NCBI RefSeq assembly: GCF_963678635.1 | Contig: NW_026971344.1 | Span: 1-64,000 of the forward strand | Length of the DNA stretch: 64,000 nucleotides | Reading direction: 5' to 3' | Source: Symsagittifera roscoffensis | Taxonomy: Eukaryota > Xenacoelomorpha > Acoela > Convolutidae | Part shown: piece after piece, positions 46,719-57,047 of the stretch | Position numbering within the stretch: position 1 is the stretch's first letter | Layout: each line of letters starts with the position of its first letter | The notes under the pieces: generated by a model | Database searches by the model: none | What the model was told of the DNA's origin: nothing | The model's input: only the letters and a program-made list of their open reading frames with translations | Position numbers and translations under genes: made by a program

Positions 46719-47494
46719 CTACTCTAATTTTTTTGCTACTAATTTTTTTATTATCAAGTTTTCAGTGTGGGTAAGTCCTACCCCCACTCCCCGGACAAAA
46801 ATATCCATCGACGTCCCCGTCGATCGCATACCGGGTATCAAGTCAAGGTTAGAAGCTGGAATGAGTAATCGTCCTTCCTGGGCAGCCCAGGAAGGATCAT
46901 CTCGTTCAGTCTTGATGTATTTCATGCTTTCACGATCTACGTCTTGAATCGTGACGCTGGTCTCCTCTGGATCCGAGGTCGTTTCATTCAGCCACTCTAA
47001 GACACGCAGCTTCGTCAAGTCTTGTTCATATGACTGCTGTTGCTCGTCGTCGAATTCTACCTCGGGTTTCGACCAGTCGTCAACCCACTCATCGTCGTGA
47101 TCATCGACTATGTCAATGTCTTGTGACACAGTTATTTCCTCTAGACCCACTACTTCCTCCACTATCTTCTTCAGATCTATCCTATCCACTACAAAGTCGT
47201 CACCGTAAGGATTGTATTTCAACTTGGTCTCGTCCCGTCCTTCTGACGAGTCTGTATTTTGAACGGAAGATCCGGTTCCAAGTTCTTGGGAACTTCTCTC
47301 TGTTCGGGATCCTGCCAATCTTCCTCTGCGTAGGGTAAGGTTTCATCGTCCGCTTCGATCTCCTCGTTTGGATCCAGGTCCAGCGCTGTATCCGTACCTT
47401 CCTCTACGACTTCGTTTCCATCGTTCTTCTCCCTGGTGCCCTTTTCATTGACCTCACAAGCAGGATCCATCATTAGATAATCCTCTTCTTCCAT
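46719..47494 (-). CDS. Element B Pol C-terminal acidic tail
   Basis: Two overlapping frames (47219-47494 and 46719-47318) that together match A's acidic tail between integrase and macro domain, with a frameshift near 47250. No motif recognised apart from the FVRGVGVG segment encoded by the internal polypurine-like motif. Confidence 0.6.
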
Positions 47495-48512
47495 GTCCGC
47501 AGGTATACACCAGTCTTCTGTCGATGGATTGTGTGGCTTGATGTTCTCGTAGTGGGCGGCTCAGTCTGCCAGTACTCAGTCTGTAAAAGCGCCCCTCCTG
47601 GTGCACCTCTGTAATCATGAAGGGTCCCCTCCATTTTTTTAGGAGCTTTTTCGTCCCTTTTGGTGGTATAACGTTCTGAAATACCCATACGTAGTCTCCC
47701 ACCGAGTAAGCCTTTGCACCATCTGCTTTCTTGTCGAATCTTTTCTTCTGCCTTGCCTGTGCTTGCTGAGTATTTCTTCTACACAAATCGTTCAACGCCT
47801 GTTGGCGTCTGATCACATCCCTCACGTAGACCTGTGGAGACGTTTTCTTTCCCTCATACTCTGGGTAGAAGAAGGTTAAGGGTAAAGACTTTTCGTGTCC
47901 AGTTAGCATCATGTGTGGACTGACTCCAGTGGTGGAGTGTTGCGTGCTGTTATATGCCCCCATCACCTGTGGAAGGTATCTGTGCCAATCGGTCATGTAC
48001 CTGGAACAATATACTCTCAGCTTCGACACTAGCATCCTATTCTGTTTTTCCACTAAGCCATTCGTCTGAGGGTGGTATGTCGTGAAGTGAGCCTGAGCGA
48101 CCTGTGAGCGTCTCATAAGCTCTCCTACATAAGCTGTTCCATTATCCGATTGAAACGTCATCGGACAACCATGTCTTGCTATCCAGGTATTGATCAGGTG
48201 GTCGCATGTCTCTTCCGCCGAGGCTGTTATGCAGGGCACGGCCTCTGCATACTTCGTAAAATGATCTATCATGACCAGCACCTGATTATAGCCATTGTCT
48301 GTCATGCATATCTTTTGGTGATCTATCTGCACCACCTCGTTGAATTCAGACGACTCGATCGACTGTAAAAGAAATCGCAACTTCCTTGGATCCTTGACCT
48401 GTTGGCATGACAGACATGCTGTTACCCACTTCTCGCATGCTTTTTTTATCCCAGGCCATTCAAAGCGCTTCAGGATCCTCTGATATACTTTGTCGATCCC
48501 CTGATGGCCCAT
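47454..48512 (-). CDS. Element B integrase
   Basis: 352 codons. CLSCQQVK zinc ligands and DDE core: QIDHQK, FQSDNGTAY, NGLVEKQNR. Four residues between VGEL and MRRS are missing compared with A (in frame). Unlike A, the Trp codon of VGDYVWVF is intact and the GPF module (WRGPFMITEVHQEG) is included before a frameshift near 47560. The two His of the zinc domain are split off by a 4-base loss near 48520. Confidence 0.88.
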   Translation of the reverse strand: MGHQGIDKVYQRILKRFEWPGIKKACEKWVTACLSCQQVKDPRKLRFLLQSIESSEFNEVVQIDHQKICMTDNGYNQVLVMIDHFTKYAEAVPCITASAEETCDHLINTWIARHGCPMTFQSDNGTAYVGELMRRSQVAQAHFTTYHPQTNGLVEKQNRMLVSKLRVYCSRYMTDWHRYLPQVMGAYNSTQHSTTGVSPHMMLTGHEKSLPLTFFYPEYEGKKTSPQVYVRDVIRRQQALNDLCRRNTQQAQARQKKRFDKKADGAKAYSVGDYVWVFQNVIPPKGTKKLLKKWRGPFMITEVHQEGRFYRLSTGRLSRPLREHQATQSIDRRLVYTCGHGRRGLSNDGSCL

Positions 48513-48516
48513 CTGA

Positions 48517-48876
48517 TCATGTGAATAATAGTTCTGTCTGATAGAGTTGCGGTAACACTATCGCGTTATACTTGTATAGGACTCTGTCTTCCTCTCTTCT
48601 TTTGCAAGCCACGATCCCGTCCTTGTTAAAATATAACCTCCCTTCCTTCTGCATGAAGTACTGTCCCAGGATGCGATAACTATCTTCCTCGAGGTCCCCT
48701 TTATCCGGAGAACCATTCTCGATCCACCTTTTTAGGTTGCTTGTCATGCGATCATTTCTCTGCGCCCTGAGAAGATCCGGGAGTCTGTATCTCGCCTTCA
48801 AGTACGTCTTCATGACCCTCATCTGACTATTCAGCTCCTTGGGCTGGTGTGTGTTTCTTCCATCTTCACGCATCAA
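48517..48876 (-). CDS. Element B Pol linker before integrase
   Basis: 119 codons equivalent to A 22670-23000, with Tyr where A has a stop. Ends at the 4-base deletion that breaks the integrase zinc domain. Confidence 0.65.
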   Translation of the reverse strand: MMREDGRNTHQPKELNSQMRVMKTYLKARYRLPDLLRAQRNDRMTSNLKRWIENGSPDKGDLEEDSYRILGQYFMQKEGRLYFNKDGIVACKRREEDRVLYKYNAIVLPQLYQTELLFT

Positions 48877-51125
48877 ATCTTCGCCAACGGCTGTGTTTCT
48901 TGTTTAAACGGCTGAAGATCAGTCCTGACTACCTCTTTCTGCGGCAACAGGCTTATCGAATGTTTCGATACCGCTATTGTCTCCAAGTCATCCGCCGCGT
49001 TGTCAAAGACTCTTTCGCTTGGTATAAGGTAGCGATCGCTGTCAGGATACTGGTAAACCTCTCTGTCCAGGTCCCTTGCCCGAGTTTCCACTAGTAGTGT
49101 GTGTATCGCTAGTTCTGACAGTTCTGATCCCGAGTTCGAGTTCCTGTCTGAATAGGTGTCCACTCCTGAGTTTCGGGAATCGTCATCCGTCGAAGAGGTT
49201 GTGCTGGATACCTCACGCTCCTCCAGACCATGTCTGTGCCTTCTTCGCATCCATCTGAACTCCCCGGACAAAACCTTGCTCTCTAGGTCCTGTTTCTCAT
49301 CAGGAATTTTCTCGTCTATCTCAGACTCCCTGGACAAACTTTCTGTTCCCGGGTGTTGATCTTGTGATCGCTGGTTTTTCTCATCATTCGTCTCCCCGGA
49401 CAAATAGTCCTGCAGCAGTTTTTGTTGTAACTTTTCACCTTCCTTATCCTGGTCCACAAAGGTGACGGTTTTCTTTTGCTTGCTGCCCCCCTGTTCTTTC
49501 TGTCCGTAAGAAGTACTGGTTAAAATCTCGTGGGGTATTGAGGATACTAGTTGCTGAACTATTGTCCTACAATCCCTCTCGTTTTCTTCGTGCTGTCGTC
49601 TGGACGGCATGATCTTCACCTTCTCCCTGACTGTTAGCGATGCCACTGCTGCTGTCCAATCGGGGTCATCTCTGGTCAGTTCTCTTTCTAACAATACACC
49701 CAGCATCCGCATCACTTGCGGTGTGACCTGCACCGTTTTATCCAATAATGAGTATAGGACTGTTCCTCCGTTCCATTCTTGCTCTTGATGCAATACTCCT
49801 GAGATGGCCACTACCGATGCGTCTGTGTCAAGAACATACATACCCTTTTCTGTAGGCATGCCTAGCACTGGCGCTTCGCACAGTTCCCGTTTTATGTTCT
49901 CGAAAGCAACCTGTGCCTCATCGTTCCATTCGAACTTTTTCCCCTTGTTGCGCATCAGCTTCTGCATCGGGTATACCTTGTCCGCATATCCTTTTATGAA
50001 GTCCCGGTAGTAATTGGCAAACCCTAGGAAGCTAATTAGCTGTGTGTCCGTTCTCGGAGCCTTCCATGTCAACACAGCCTCTACTGCTTCCGGGTCCGGC
50101 CTCACACCATGCCTATCCACCATTCTTCCTAGGTACTTAATCGAATCCCTAAGGATTTCACATTTCGATGGTTTGCACTTTAATCCTGCTCTTTTCATGC
50201 ATCCAAAGACCTCAACGAGCCTATCAATGTGGTCTTCCAGGGTCGGTGTCGCTATGACTACGTCATCCACGTAACACATCACGAGATTCCCGTTTTTCTT
50301 GGTCACTCTCGTCAAAGCCTGAGCCATCAGTCTTTGAAAAGTGGCCGTTGCATTGCACAAGCCGAAGGGCATCCTCTTCCACTGGTACAATCCCAATTCG
50401 CACGCGAATCCGGTTTTCTCTCTGTCCTTCTTTCGCAGAGGGACCTGCCAGAAGGCAGAACCTAAGTCCAATGTGGTGAAGAACTTGGCGTCACCAAGTT
50501 TAGATAGGCTCTCGTCTATTCGCGGTATCGGGTACGCATCTTTAATCGTTACCGCGTTCAAGTAACGAAAGTCGCAACAAAATCTAAGCTGCCCCCCTTT
50601 CTTTTTCGCCATTACTACCCCGCAAGCCCACGGTGATTTCGAGGGTTCTATCATGTCGTATTCAAGCAACATTTCTATTTCCGCTCGGCACGCTTCCGAT
50701 TTATGTGGCGTCATTCGCCTTGCGCCTTCCCTATGGGGAACGGCGCCCTCTTCTAGTTCGATTTCGTGTTCGACGAAATTACAGCAACCGATGTCCGCCT
50801 TATGTTTTGAAAATACTTCGGCGTTCTGATTTAGGAGGTCCCGCAATTTTTCGAAATCTCCCTCACCTATTTTCCCTTTTAAATGTTCTATCTCTGGCAA
50901 AACCGGTTTGTCAGATTCTAGTTCATATGACGAGGGGCGTTCCGGAAAATTCGAGCAGCTTGATAAGCCATCGTCCGTTTCGGATTTCATTGAAAACAAT
51001 TTATGAATAGATTTTAATTCATGAATCCTCTTTAAAATTTTATCTTTATTGGCATGATAAGGACAGTCTTTCACACTATGTTTCTTCAAGTTTTGTGTCT
51101 CCTCATAGTCGGTCTTCATCGCCAA
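48873..51125 (-). CDS. Element B reverse transcriptase (RNase H deleted)
   Basis: 750 codons in one frame. Complete RT: KSPWACGVVMAKKKGG, FCCDFRYLNAV, TLDLGSAFWQV (motif A with its Asp), FGLCNATATFQ, CYVDDVV. RNase H is lost: after LDTDASVVAISGVLHQEQEW the sequence jumps to the Pol tail, missing about 555 bp (A 21237-21791). The LSGE repeats follow. The RT is almost identical to A's at the nucleotide level. Confidence 0.9.
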   Translation of the reverse strand: MAMKTDYEETQNLKKHSVKDCPYHANKDKILKRIHELKSIHKLFSMKSETDDGLSSCSNFPERPSSYELESDKPVLPEIEHLKGKIGEGDFEKLRDLLNQNAEVFSKHKADIGCCNFVEHEIELEEGAVPHREGARRMTPHKSEACRAEIEMLLEYDMIEPSKSPWACGVVMAKKKGGQLRFCCDFRYLNAVTIKDAYPIPRIDESLSKLGDAKFFTTLDLGSAFWQVPLRKKDREKTGFACELGLYQWKRMPFGLCNATATFQRLMAQALTRVTKKNGNLVMCYVDDVVIATPTLEDHIDRLVEVFGCMKRAGLKCKPSKCEILRDSIKYLGRMVDRHGVRPDPEAVEAVLTWKAPRTDTQLISFLGFANYYRDFIKGYADKVYPMQKLMRNKGKKFEWNDEAQVAFENIKRELCEAPVLGMPTEKGMYVLDTDASVVAISGVLHQEQEWNGGTVLYSLLDKTVQVTPQVMRMLGVLLERELTRDDPDWTAAVASLTVREKVKIMPSRRQHEENERDCRTIVQQLVSSIPHEILTSTSYGQKEQGGSKQKKTVTFVDQDKEGEKLQQKLLQDYLSGETNDEKNQRSQDQHPGTESLSRESEIDEKIPDEKQDLESKVLSGEFRWMRRRHRHGLEEREVSSTTSSTDDDSRNSGVDTYSDRNSNSGSELSELAIHTLLVETRARDLDREVYQYPDSDRYLIPSERVFDNAADDLETIAVSKHSISLLPQKEVVRTDLQPFKQETQPLAKI

Positions 51126-51143
51126 AGCGTAGCCAAGCTTTTT

Positions 51144-51647
51144 TCAACCCTGGATTGAAACCGTGGTGTCCAGTGTGTTCAACAACACACTGACACACAG
51201 TCCGTTTCGCGTTACCGAGAAGCTCCGGCCTAAAATCATCGAAGTCTGACTATTTGGATTCGGTACTAAGCAAACCTGTTTACTATCACTTAACGAATTC
51301 AAATTTCTCATTCTAAAAATTGCTACCACAGCTTGTCCTGGTTGTAGTTTTACTTTTCTATCCAAAAAAATTGGTACCTTGTTTTCGTCTGTTATTATCC
51401 TATTAATTTGTCTCTTAACATACTTCCGGTCCGGGTTTCTAATCCGTATCAGACCGTTGTTCAAGTCGATCATCACGTCGAAATTCCTGACAAAATCTCT
51501 GCCCAAGATGAATTGGTCGGCGTCGTCCAAATTCTCTACCATGTGGAGGACCGTTATTGGTGTACGTAAATAGCTCCTCGATTGGCGGCGGCTAGTCGGA
51601 GATTCGTTGGAATTAGATCTTCCCGCGTGAAGCCCATTCTTTCCCAA
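51144..51647 (-). CDS. Element B protease C-terminus and protease-RT junction
   Basis: Has FILGRDFVRNFDVMID of the protease and a following segment missing from A. A loss of about 10 bases near 51565 shifts it out of frame with Gag-protease; the first 35 or so codons are spurious. It ends with TGA (51144-51146), after which the same frame continues directly into RT, so this single stop separates protease from RT in B. With A deleted here, it is undecided whether this is a mutation or a read-through signal. Confidence 0.7.
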   Translation of the reverse strand: MGKNGLHAGRSNSNESPTSRRQSRSYLRTPITVLHMVENLDDADQFILGRDFVRNFDVMIDLNNGLIRIRNPDRKYVKRQINRIITDENKVPIFLDRKVKLQPGQAVVAIFRMRNLNSLSDSKQVCLVPNPNSQTSMILGRSFSVTRNGLCVSVLLNTLDTTVSIQG

Positions 51648-54600
51648 GTTTTTATCGGCATCACACTCACTACTGCTCCTGTGTCCAGAAGCCCTGTGAC
51701 TCCGATTTTTGTTCCGTTGGTGTCGAGCAGATGTGCAGTCACATCTGCTTCATACGCAATGTGTACTGCGTCTTGTTCCATCATGGCGTCATGGCCTATC
51801 CTGCGGACTTTGAGCTCCTCTTCACCTAAATAGATCTGCCCCATTTGGTCATCATCTGTTGTTACATAAGTCCTGGTGTAGATACTGATTCCATCCACGT
51901 TCAGCATCACTTGATACGGCCCATAGACCTCTAGGTAGCGTCCATGAAGTTTCTTCATGCGAGGGCCACCCGTCGTTAGTAGTGCTTGCACAGCTCTCGA
52001 CTCGGTGCGTGGCTCCACCTGCCTCAGATAATCTGCATATGTGTCCAAATTCATCAAGGTGAACTCGGATGGTTCACTCAGATTTCTGATCACCTGGTGT
52101 CCAGCCACTGAGATTATCGACTGTATCTTGCTATCTTGGGGCACCATGCCGAACCTTTGACCGGAGATCACATTAAGTTTCACGCTCAAACTGCTTGGTG
52201 CTTTAGTTTCTTCGAACTCCGTTGCTTCGAAGGTATTCAGTTGCTCCTGAAGTTTCTCATTCTCCAGTTCAAGTTTCACTTTTTGTTCGATCTCTTTCGT
52301 CACCAGTTTCTGCTGCACTCTATTTAGAGCGTCCCTCCCGGCTGCCCTATAATCGATCTTGAAGTCATCAGCGGCAGTTGCTGGTTCCGGTTCACGTGTC
52401 TCCTCTGTTACCGCTTGCATTTTCTTTGCCGCCAGCTCTTGAGGTTTATCCTTTCTGCGTGCCTCCGCTTCACTCAAAAGGCGAGCCTTGCTGGCTTTCA
52501 CTCCTGACAAAGCTTCTTCATGTCTTGGATGCTTGATGTCTGCCACTGCATCCCATAATTGCGGACAATCTGATTTAAAATGACCTTCCAAGTTGCAAAA
52601 GAAACACCTCGGGCCGAATTTCGCTATTACTCCTCTCATGAAATCCTCATGGTCAACTTCTGACGCATCTTCGTCCTCGAGGCTAAACCATATTGCTTTC
52701 ATGCCTTTTTTGTAAGTTGGGCATGCTGACACATGATGGTCCGTTGAACTGCAATTGGCACAAGAGCGTCTCTTGTCCATATCATCCCTCGGTTTGTACC
52801 AGTTGTTCCCTTGGTTTACTGGTCCGTTGTTAAAATTGCCATAATTGTTCTTGCAGTATCCAGATCTCGAAGGAGGTTTCAACAAAAGATACTCTTTTGA
52901 CTTGAGCCTCAACTCCTCTGGTGTTGGCGCATTGGTTGATAGTGGTGTGTAATGCGTTGCTAGCATCGTTCGGAGTTCATCATTCTTCACACCATCGATG
53001 AATTTTGAGGCTACGGCCAGGTTCATCCTTCGGTTTGACTCATCCGGTTGGTTGCGTCTTCTCAGCATTTTCAAGTCATCGAGAAATTTGTCTATCGTTT
53101 CATCTTCTCGTTGCCTCCGTTTCTCGAAGCGCATCATCGCTTGGTGCCCCTGCAACCCTGATCCGAAACGGTTCAACAAGATTTCGAAGATTTTCTCAGC
53201 TGTGTCACGCTGATATTGCTTCTCGGCCATGACACAGTTCAGGGCTGTCCCTTCCAAGTTGCTGGTGAGCGCACTGCATTCCTGTCTCTCCGAAAAGTCC
53301 TCTTCCTCGAAATGCAGCTTCATTACCTCTATCCAGATATCAATACAGCCATCAGATTCATCTTTATAGCATCTTGGTTTCTTAAAGACTCTTCTGGACT
53401 TCTCACTGCGTTCATTGGTTCTGGATAACCTTGTAAGGAATGTCTCCAAAGACCTGTTTAGGGGTTCAAATGCTGTGGTCAAAGGCTCTGTACGCGGTGC
53501 ATCCCTGCAATCCGAATCGCCGTGAGTGTTTCCCGCTTGGCCCACTTGACTCCTCCCCGGGCTCGCATGCCCTCTGTTACCGGAATCACTTCTCCCAGTC
53601 GCATGTGTGCCTTGCGTTGGTCGTTCATTAGAGGTCTGTCTGTTCCCCGTTGAACTTGCTCTACTGTTCGGGCCCCATGTTCCATTACCCCTTGTGGCAT
53701 AGCCTGATGAACTGCCCCTGCCTCTAGTGGATCCATACGTCTTCCTCTTTTGATGTTCATTGAAGTTCACCCTCGGCTCCCTGCTGGGACCTCCCGAGTT
53801 CGGTTCTCCTTCTTTTGGTCCACTCTTGCTGCTTAGTAGCCCGTCCAACCTATCCATGATAGCCTGAGTTCGCCTCTCCATCATCGCGTCTATCTTTGTG
53901 TCAAGAGTCCCAAGAGACTGCTCTTGCTGCACTCTTAACTTCTCCATGTCGTCTCTTAAGCGTAACTCTCGCTGTTCCGCTTCTCTTGTCATTCGCGACA
54001 AGTTCTTCGCCATATGCTCGTCTGTTCTTTTTTTCAAGCGTTTTTCGCTCCTGCCAACTTCTTGTCTATTGCGGTTTAGTTCTTCCCGCAGACTTTCTCT
54101 TTCAATGTGAACTGCCCTTTCTAGTTCACTCATTCTTATGGACATCTGTTCATTTTGTTCTCCTAAACTGTCCACTCTGTTGTTTAAGGCTTCTTCTAGT
54201 GCTGCCCCGTTATCCACACCAAATTTGTCCATGGTTCCAGTCTCTCTTCCGACATATGCTTCATTCTCCTGGGTCGAACTATTGAGGCTGACTTGAGACC
54301 CAAAGTCCCCTTGCTCTTCTTCGTCCTCCTCCTCCTGGGATTCACCTTCATTTCCTGCGCCCCCTCCCATGGTGAATGGAAAGATGTTTCCTAAGGTGTT
54401 CCTCATTCTTTCTGAGAACGATGATGACGTTGTTTGTTTCTCAGTTTCGCCTGCCAGCATAGTGTTGTCTGTCGGAGATCTTCTAGTTGCCGCTATTTCA
54501 GTTGAGATATCGGACAGTTCCGACATCTCCTCTCGATCCAATGTCCCGGTGGAAGTGGCAAAATCATGGCTTTGTTCTACCGGAGTAGATTCACTCGCCA

Positions 54601-54874
54601 GCCTTCTGCCTCTCCCTTGCGGTCCATGTACTTCCTGGTCGTCGTTCATGGCATGGTCCGTGTTGACCTCCACTTCTAACAGTTCTTTTCGCTCTTCTGA
54701 GGTCTTCTGACTTCTCGTTGCCACCATTTTGCCTGAAACCGTTTCCTTTTTGTCGGTCCGGGCTCGTTTGATCCAATCCACAAAAAGATCGGTCATCGTT
54801 TTTCTTTGCTTTTCAGGTATGAATTTCTTAGAGCTATTCCCTTGTTTCGGTATCCTTGACTTGTCTAGACTCAT
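51554..54874 (-). CDS. Element B Gag-protease polyprotein
   Basis: 1106 codons. As in A: coiled coil, capsid-like core (GCIDIWIEVMKLHFEEE), two zinc knuckles (CANCSSTDHHVSAC and CFFCNLEGHFKSDC), and without a stop into protease (LLDTGAVVSVMP). This shows that Gag and protease are one frame in the family. Lacks 77 residues in frame relative to A (after MDKFGV). Ends at the frameshift just after GAIYV. Confidence 0.88.
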   Translation of the reverse strand: MSLDKSRIPKQGNSSKKFIPEKQRKTMTDLFVDWIKRARTDKKETVSGKMVATRSQKTSEERKELLEVEVNTDHAMNDDQEVHGPQGRGRRLASESTPVEQSHDFATSTGTLDREEMSELSDISTEIAATRRSPTDNTMLAGETEKQTTSSSFSERMRNTLGNIFPFTMGGGAGNEGESQEEEDEEEQGDFGSQVSLNSSTQENEAYVGRETGTMDKFGVDNGAALEEALNNRVDSLGEQNEQMSIRMSELERAVHIERESLREELNRNRQEVGRSEKRLKKRTDEHMAKNLSRMTREAEQRELRLRDDMEKLRVQQEQSLGTLDTKIDAMMERRTQAIMDRLDGLLSSKSGPKEGEPNSGGPSREPRVNFNEHQKRKTYGSTRGRGSSSGYATRGNGTWGPNSRASSTGNRQTSNERPTQGTHATGRSDSGNRGHASPGRSQVGQAGNTHGDSDCRDAPRTEPLTTAFEPLNRSLETFLTRLSRTNERSEKSRRVFKKPRCYKDESDGCIDIWIEVMKLHFEEEDFSERQECSALTSNLEGTALNCVMAEKQYQRDTAEKIFEILLNRFGSGLQGHQAMMRFEKRRQREDETIDKFLDDLKMLRRRNQPDESNRRMNLAVASKFIDGVKNDELRTMLATHYTPLSTNAPTPEELRLKSKEYLLLKPPSRSGYCKNNYGNFNNGPVNQGNNWYKPRDDMDKRRSCANCSSTDHHVSACPTYKKGMKAIWFSLEDEDASEVDHEDFMRGVIAKFGPRCFFCNLEGHFKSDCPQLWDAVADIKHPRHEEALSGVKASKARLLSEAEARRKDKPQELAAKKMQAVTEETREPEPATAADDFKIDYRAAGRDALNRVQQKLVTKEIEQKVKLELENEKLQEQLNTFEATEFEETKAPSSLSVKLNVISGQRFGMVPQDSKIQSIISVAGHQVIRNLSEPSEFTLMNLDTYADYLRQVEPRTESRAVQALLTTGGPRMKKLHGRYLEVYGPYQVMLNVDGISIYTRTYVTTDDDQMGQIYLGEEELKVRRIGHDAMMEQDAVHIAYEADVTAHLLDTNGTKIGVTGLLDTGAVVSVMPIKTWERMGFTREDLIPTNLRLAAANRGAIYVHQ

Positions 54875-57047
54875 CTTCTATTTGTCACTTCTTAATGCTT
54901 ATACACTTAATTCGATTGCTAGTGATCTTATAGTTTGACTACCAATAATAATGACAAAACAAAATAAGTTTCACAAGATTCTATAAAATAGTGTCCTCGA
55001 ATCCTTGTATGTTACCAGAGTACAGTTTGTATAAAATTTATTCACACTAACCGATTATCGGTCATTAGATTTGGAAACTAGCACAATATGATGTTATCAG
55101 TCAATTTAAAAGATAGTGTACTCACTACCCAATCAAGCACAGTTTATGTTGATTTAAAATCAAAAACAAAAAAAATATATAATGACAGAATATGAATATC
55201 TCTATAAAAAAAACGTATGTGTCCTGTACTTTTAGTCGGTCACAGTACAATAGTCGAACTTGTTTTTTTTAAAGAAAAAGCTTTCCCTGCTTGGTGCTGC
55301 ACCAAACAGACAAAACTTTGAAGGCAGTAATTTTCTCAAGTGGGCGTCTATTGCACCCACCGAGTACTGTGTTACCTATCTGCCTTCGGACTGCCCGAGC
55401 TAGACCTACTAAAACCCTCAGGGCAGTCATTTTTCACAAAAACCTATTGGGTTTCAATCCACACCAATGAATTACGCTCTTTTTAGTTTAGACTTAGTTT
55501 CGCGAATATCCGAGTTCGGACCTGTTTTGTTTTGGTCTGATTGTTATTGAAAGGCAAGTTACCAGTGCAGTCACTGATTCCTAGCATGTCTGCTAATAAC
55601 CTAATACCTCTCCCCTTAGTCTTTCTTCCGTCTACCTAAGTCCTTTAATAAAATAATACCCCTCCGGATTGGCACAAATAGGACCCTTCCGGACTAACAA
55701 AATCTAGACCCCTCCGGATTGGGACCCCTCTGAGTTAGTTAATATAAAACCCCTCCGGATTTGGACCCCTCCGAGTTAGCAACTATAAGTCCCCTCCAGA
55801 TTCGGACCCTCCGGTTTTGTAAAAAAAATCTTTTGACCCCTCCGGATTGGGAGCCCTTCGGTTTTGTAAAGGTAGCTTTTCGGAGATTCCTTCTTTCAAC
55901 CGATACCCCTCCGGATACGTTCTGCGATGCTATTATGCTGTTTGAATTAACTGGGTTACTTTATTCAACCTCTATTACCTTTTGGTAGGGGTATAAGGGC
56001 TTTCCTGAACAAAATTTATAAAACGTGAAGGGTGTACCCTTCCAAATTGAGGAATTTGCTAAAAACAATCTCAAAAAATTTTCACGCTTTTTTTTCCGAA
56101 AAACTTTTGTCCCTGTCAGTAAGCTCAGCTAATTTCTGATCTATTGGTACCAAGATCAACTGGATCTGTTCAGTAGCTCCAAAGTTATTAACCAAAACGT
56201 CTTTTTTCTAAAGTCAAAAAATTTCTCTCTTATAGGTTCCGCCTAACTTTTTCCGCAATTCTGTTCTTTTCGACCTAAAATTTATTGATCCGAGCTCAGA
56301 AGGCCTATACTCTTCTAGTTCAATGCAAAAGACCCGATCTAAAACGCTTCAGTTGAAAAAATTTGGGAAAAACTATGCTACCTGTACCCCTCCGGATTGA
56401 TGAATCCACCAAATCAAACACGTTAAGTTCGATTTCTCTGTAACCCGGAAGGCTTTCGGGTAGCGGGTTCTAAAACTTGTAGATTCACTAGTGGACGTTG
56501 TCCGAACAACTATTTTTACTGTTCTAACTCAAAGATTTCAAAAAATTTTCCGAATTTATAGTGTTTCGTTTTCTCAAAAATCACGAAATTTCGGTTTTCG
56601 GTACCAAAATAGTTCCAATCACTTTCGAACTAAACTTAACCGTTTCTATCTGTTATGGTAGTGCAGTTACGATGTAAAACACTACTTAAGCGCTTTTTTC
56701 CGTTTCAAAAAGTATCGATATCTCAAAAATCGCGACTTGTGGGGGGATCAAAATATCGCTAATTTGACCCTAAAAACCAGTCTAATTTCTGTGTTTTTCA
56801 CTGAAAAACGGTATAGGAGTATTAATATAGGCTATATAAGTAATAATTTTTGGTCTTAACTAAGTTAAAAAGCTATTCACGGTAATCCGGAAGGCTTCCG
56901 CCTTCCGAACTACCCTTCCGCCCCGGCTGTTTAGGCCTATTAAGGGCGTTAGTGTGAGCATCCGCTCGGCGCGGAGTGCTCGTTAACGGTTCTGCCGGTC
57001 ATGATGTTAAAAAAGAATAACACCCAGGAGCGCCATAAAAACATGTA
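54875..57047 (-). other. Element B 5' leader
   Basis: About 2.2 kb, colinear with A's leader but lacking about 650 bp (equivalent to A 13500-14150). Contains the motif array (about 55660-55910, seen as ACCCCTCCGGAT on the plus strand) and the putative primer-binding site at 57021-57035. No credible ORF. Confidence 0.8.
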
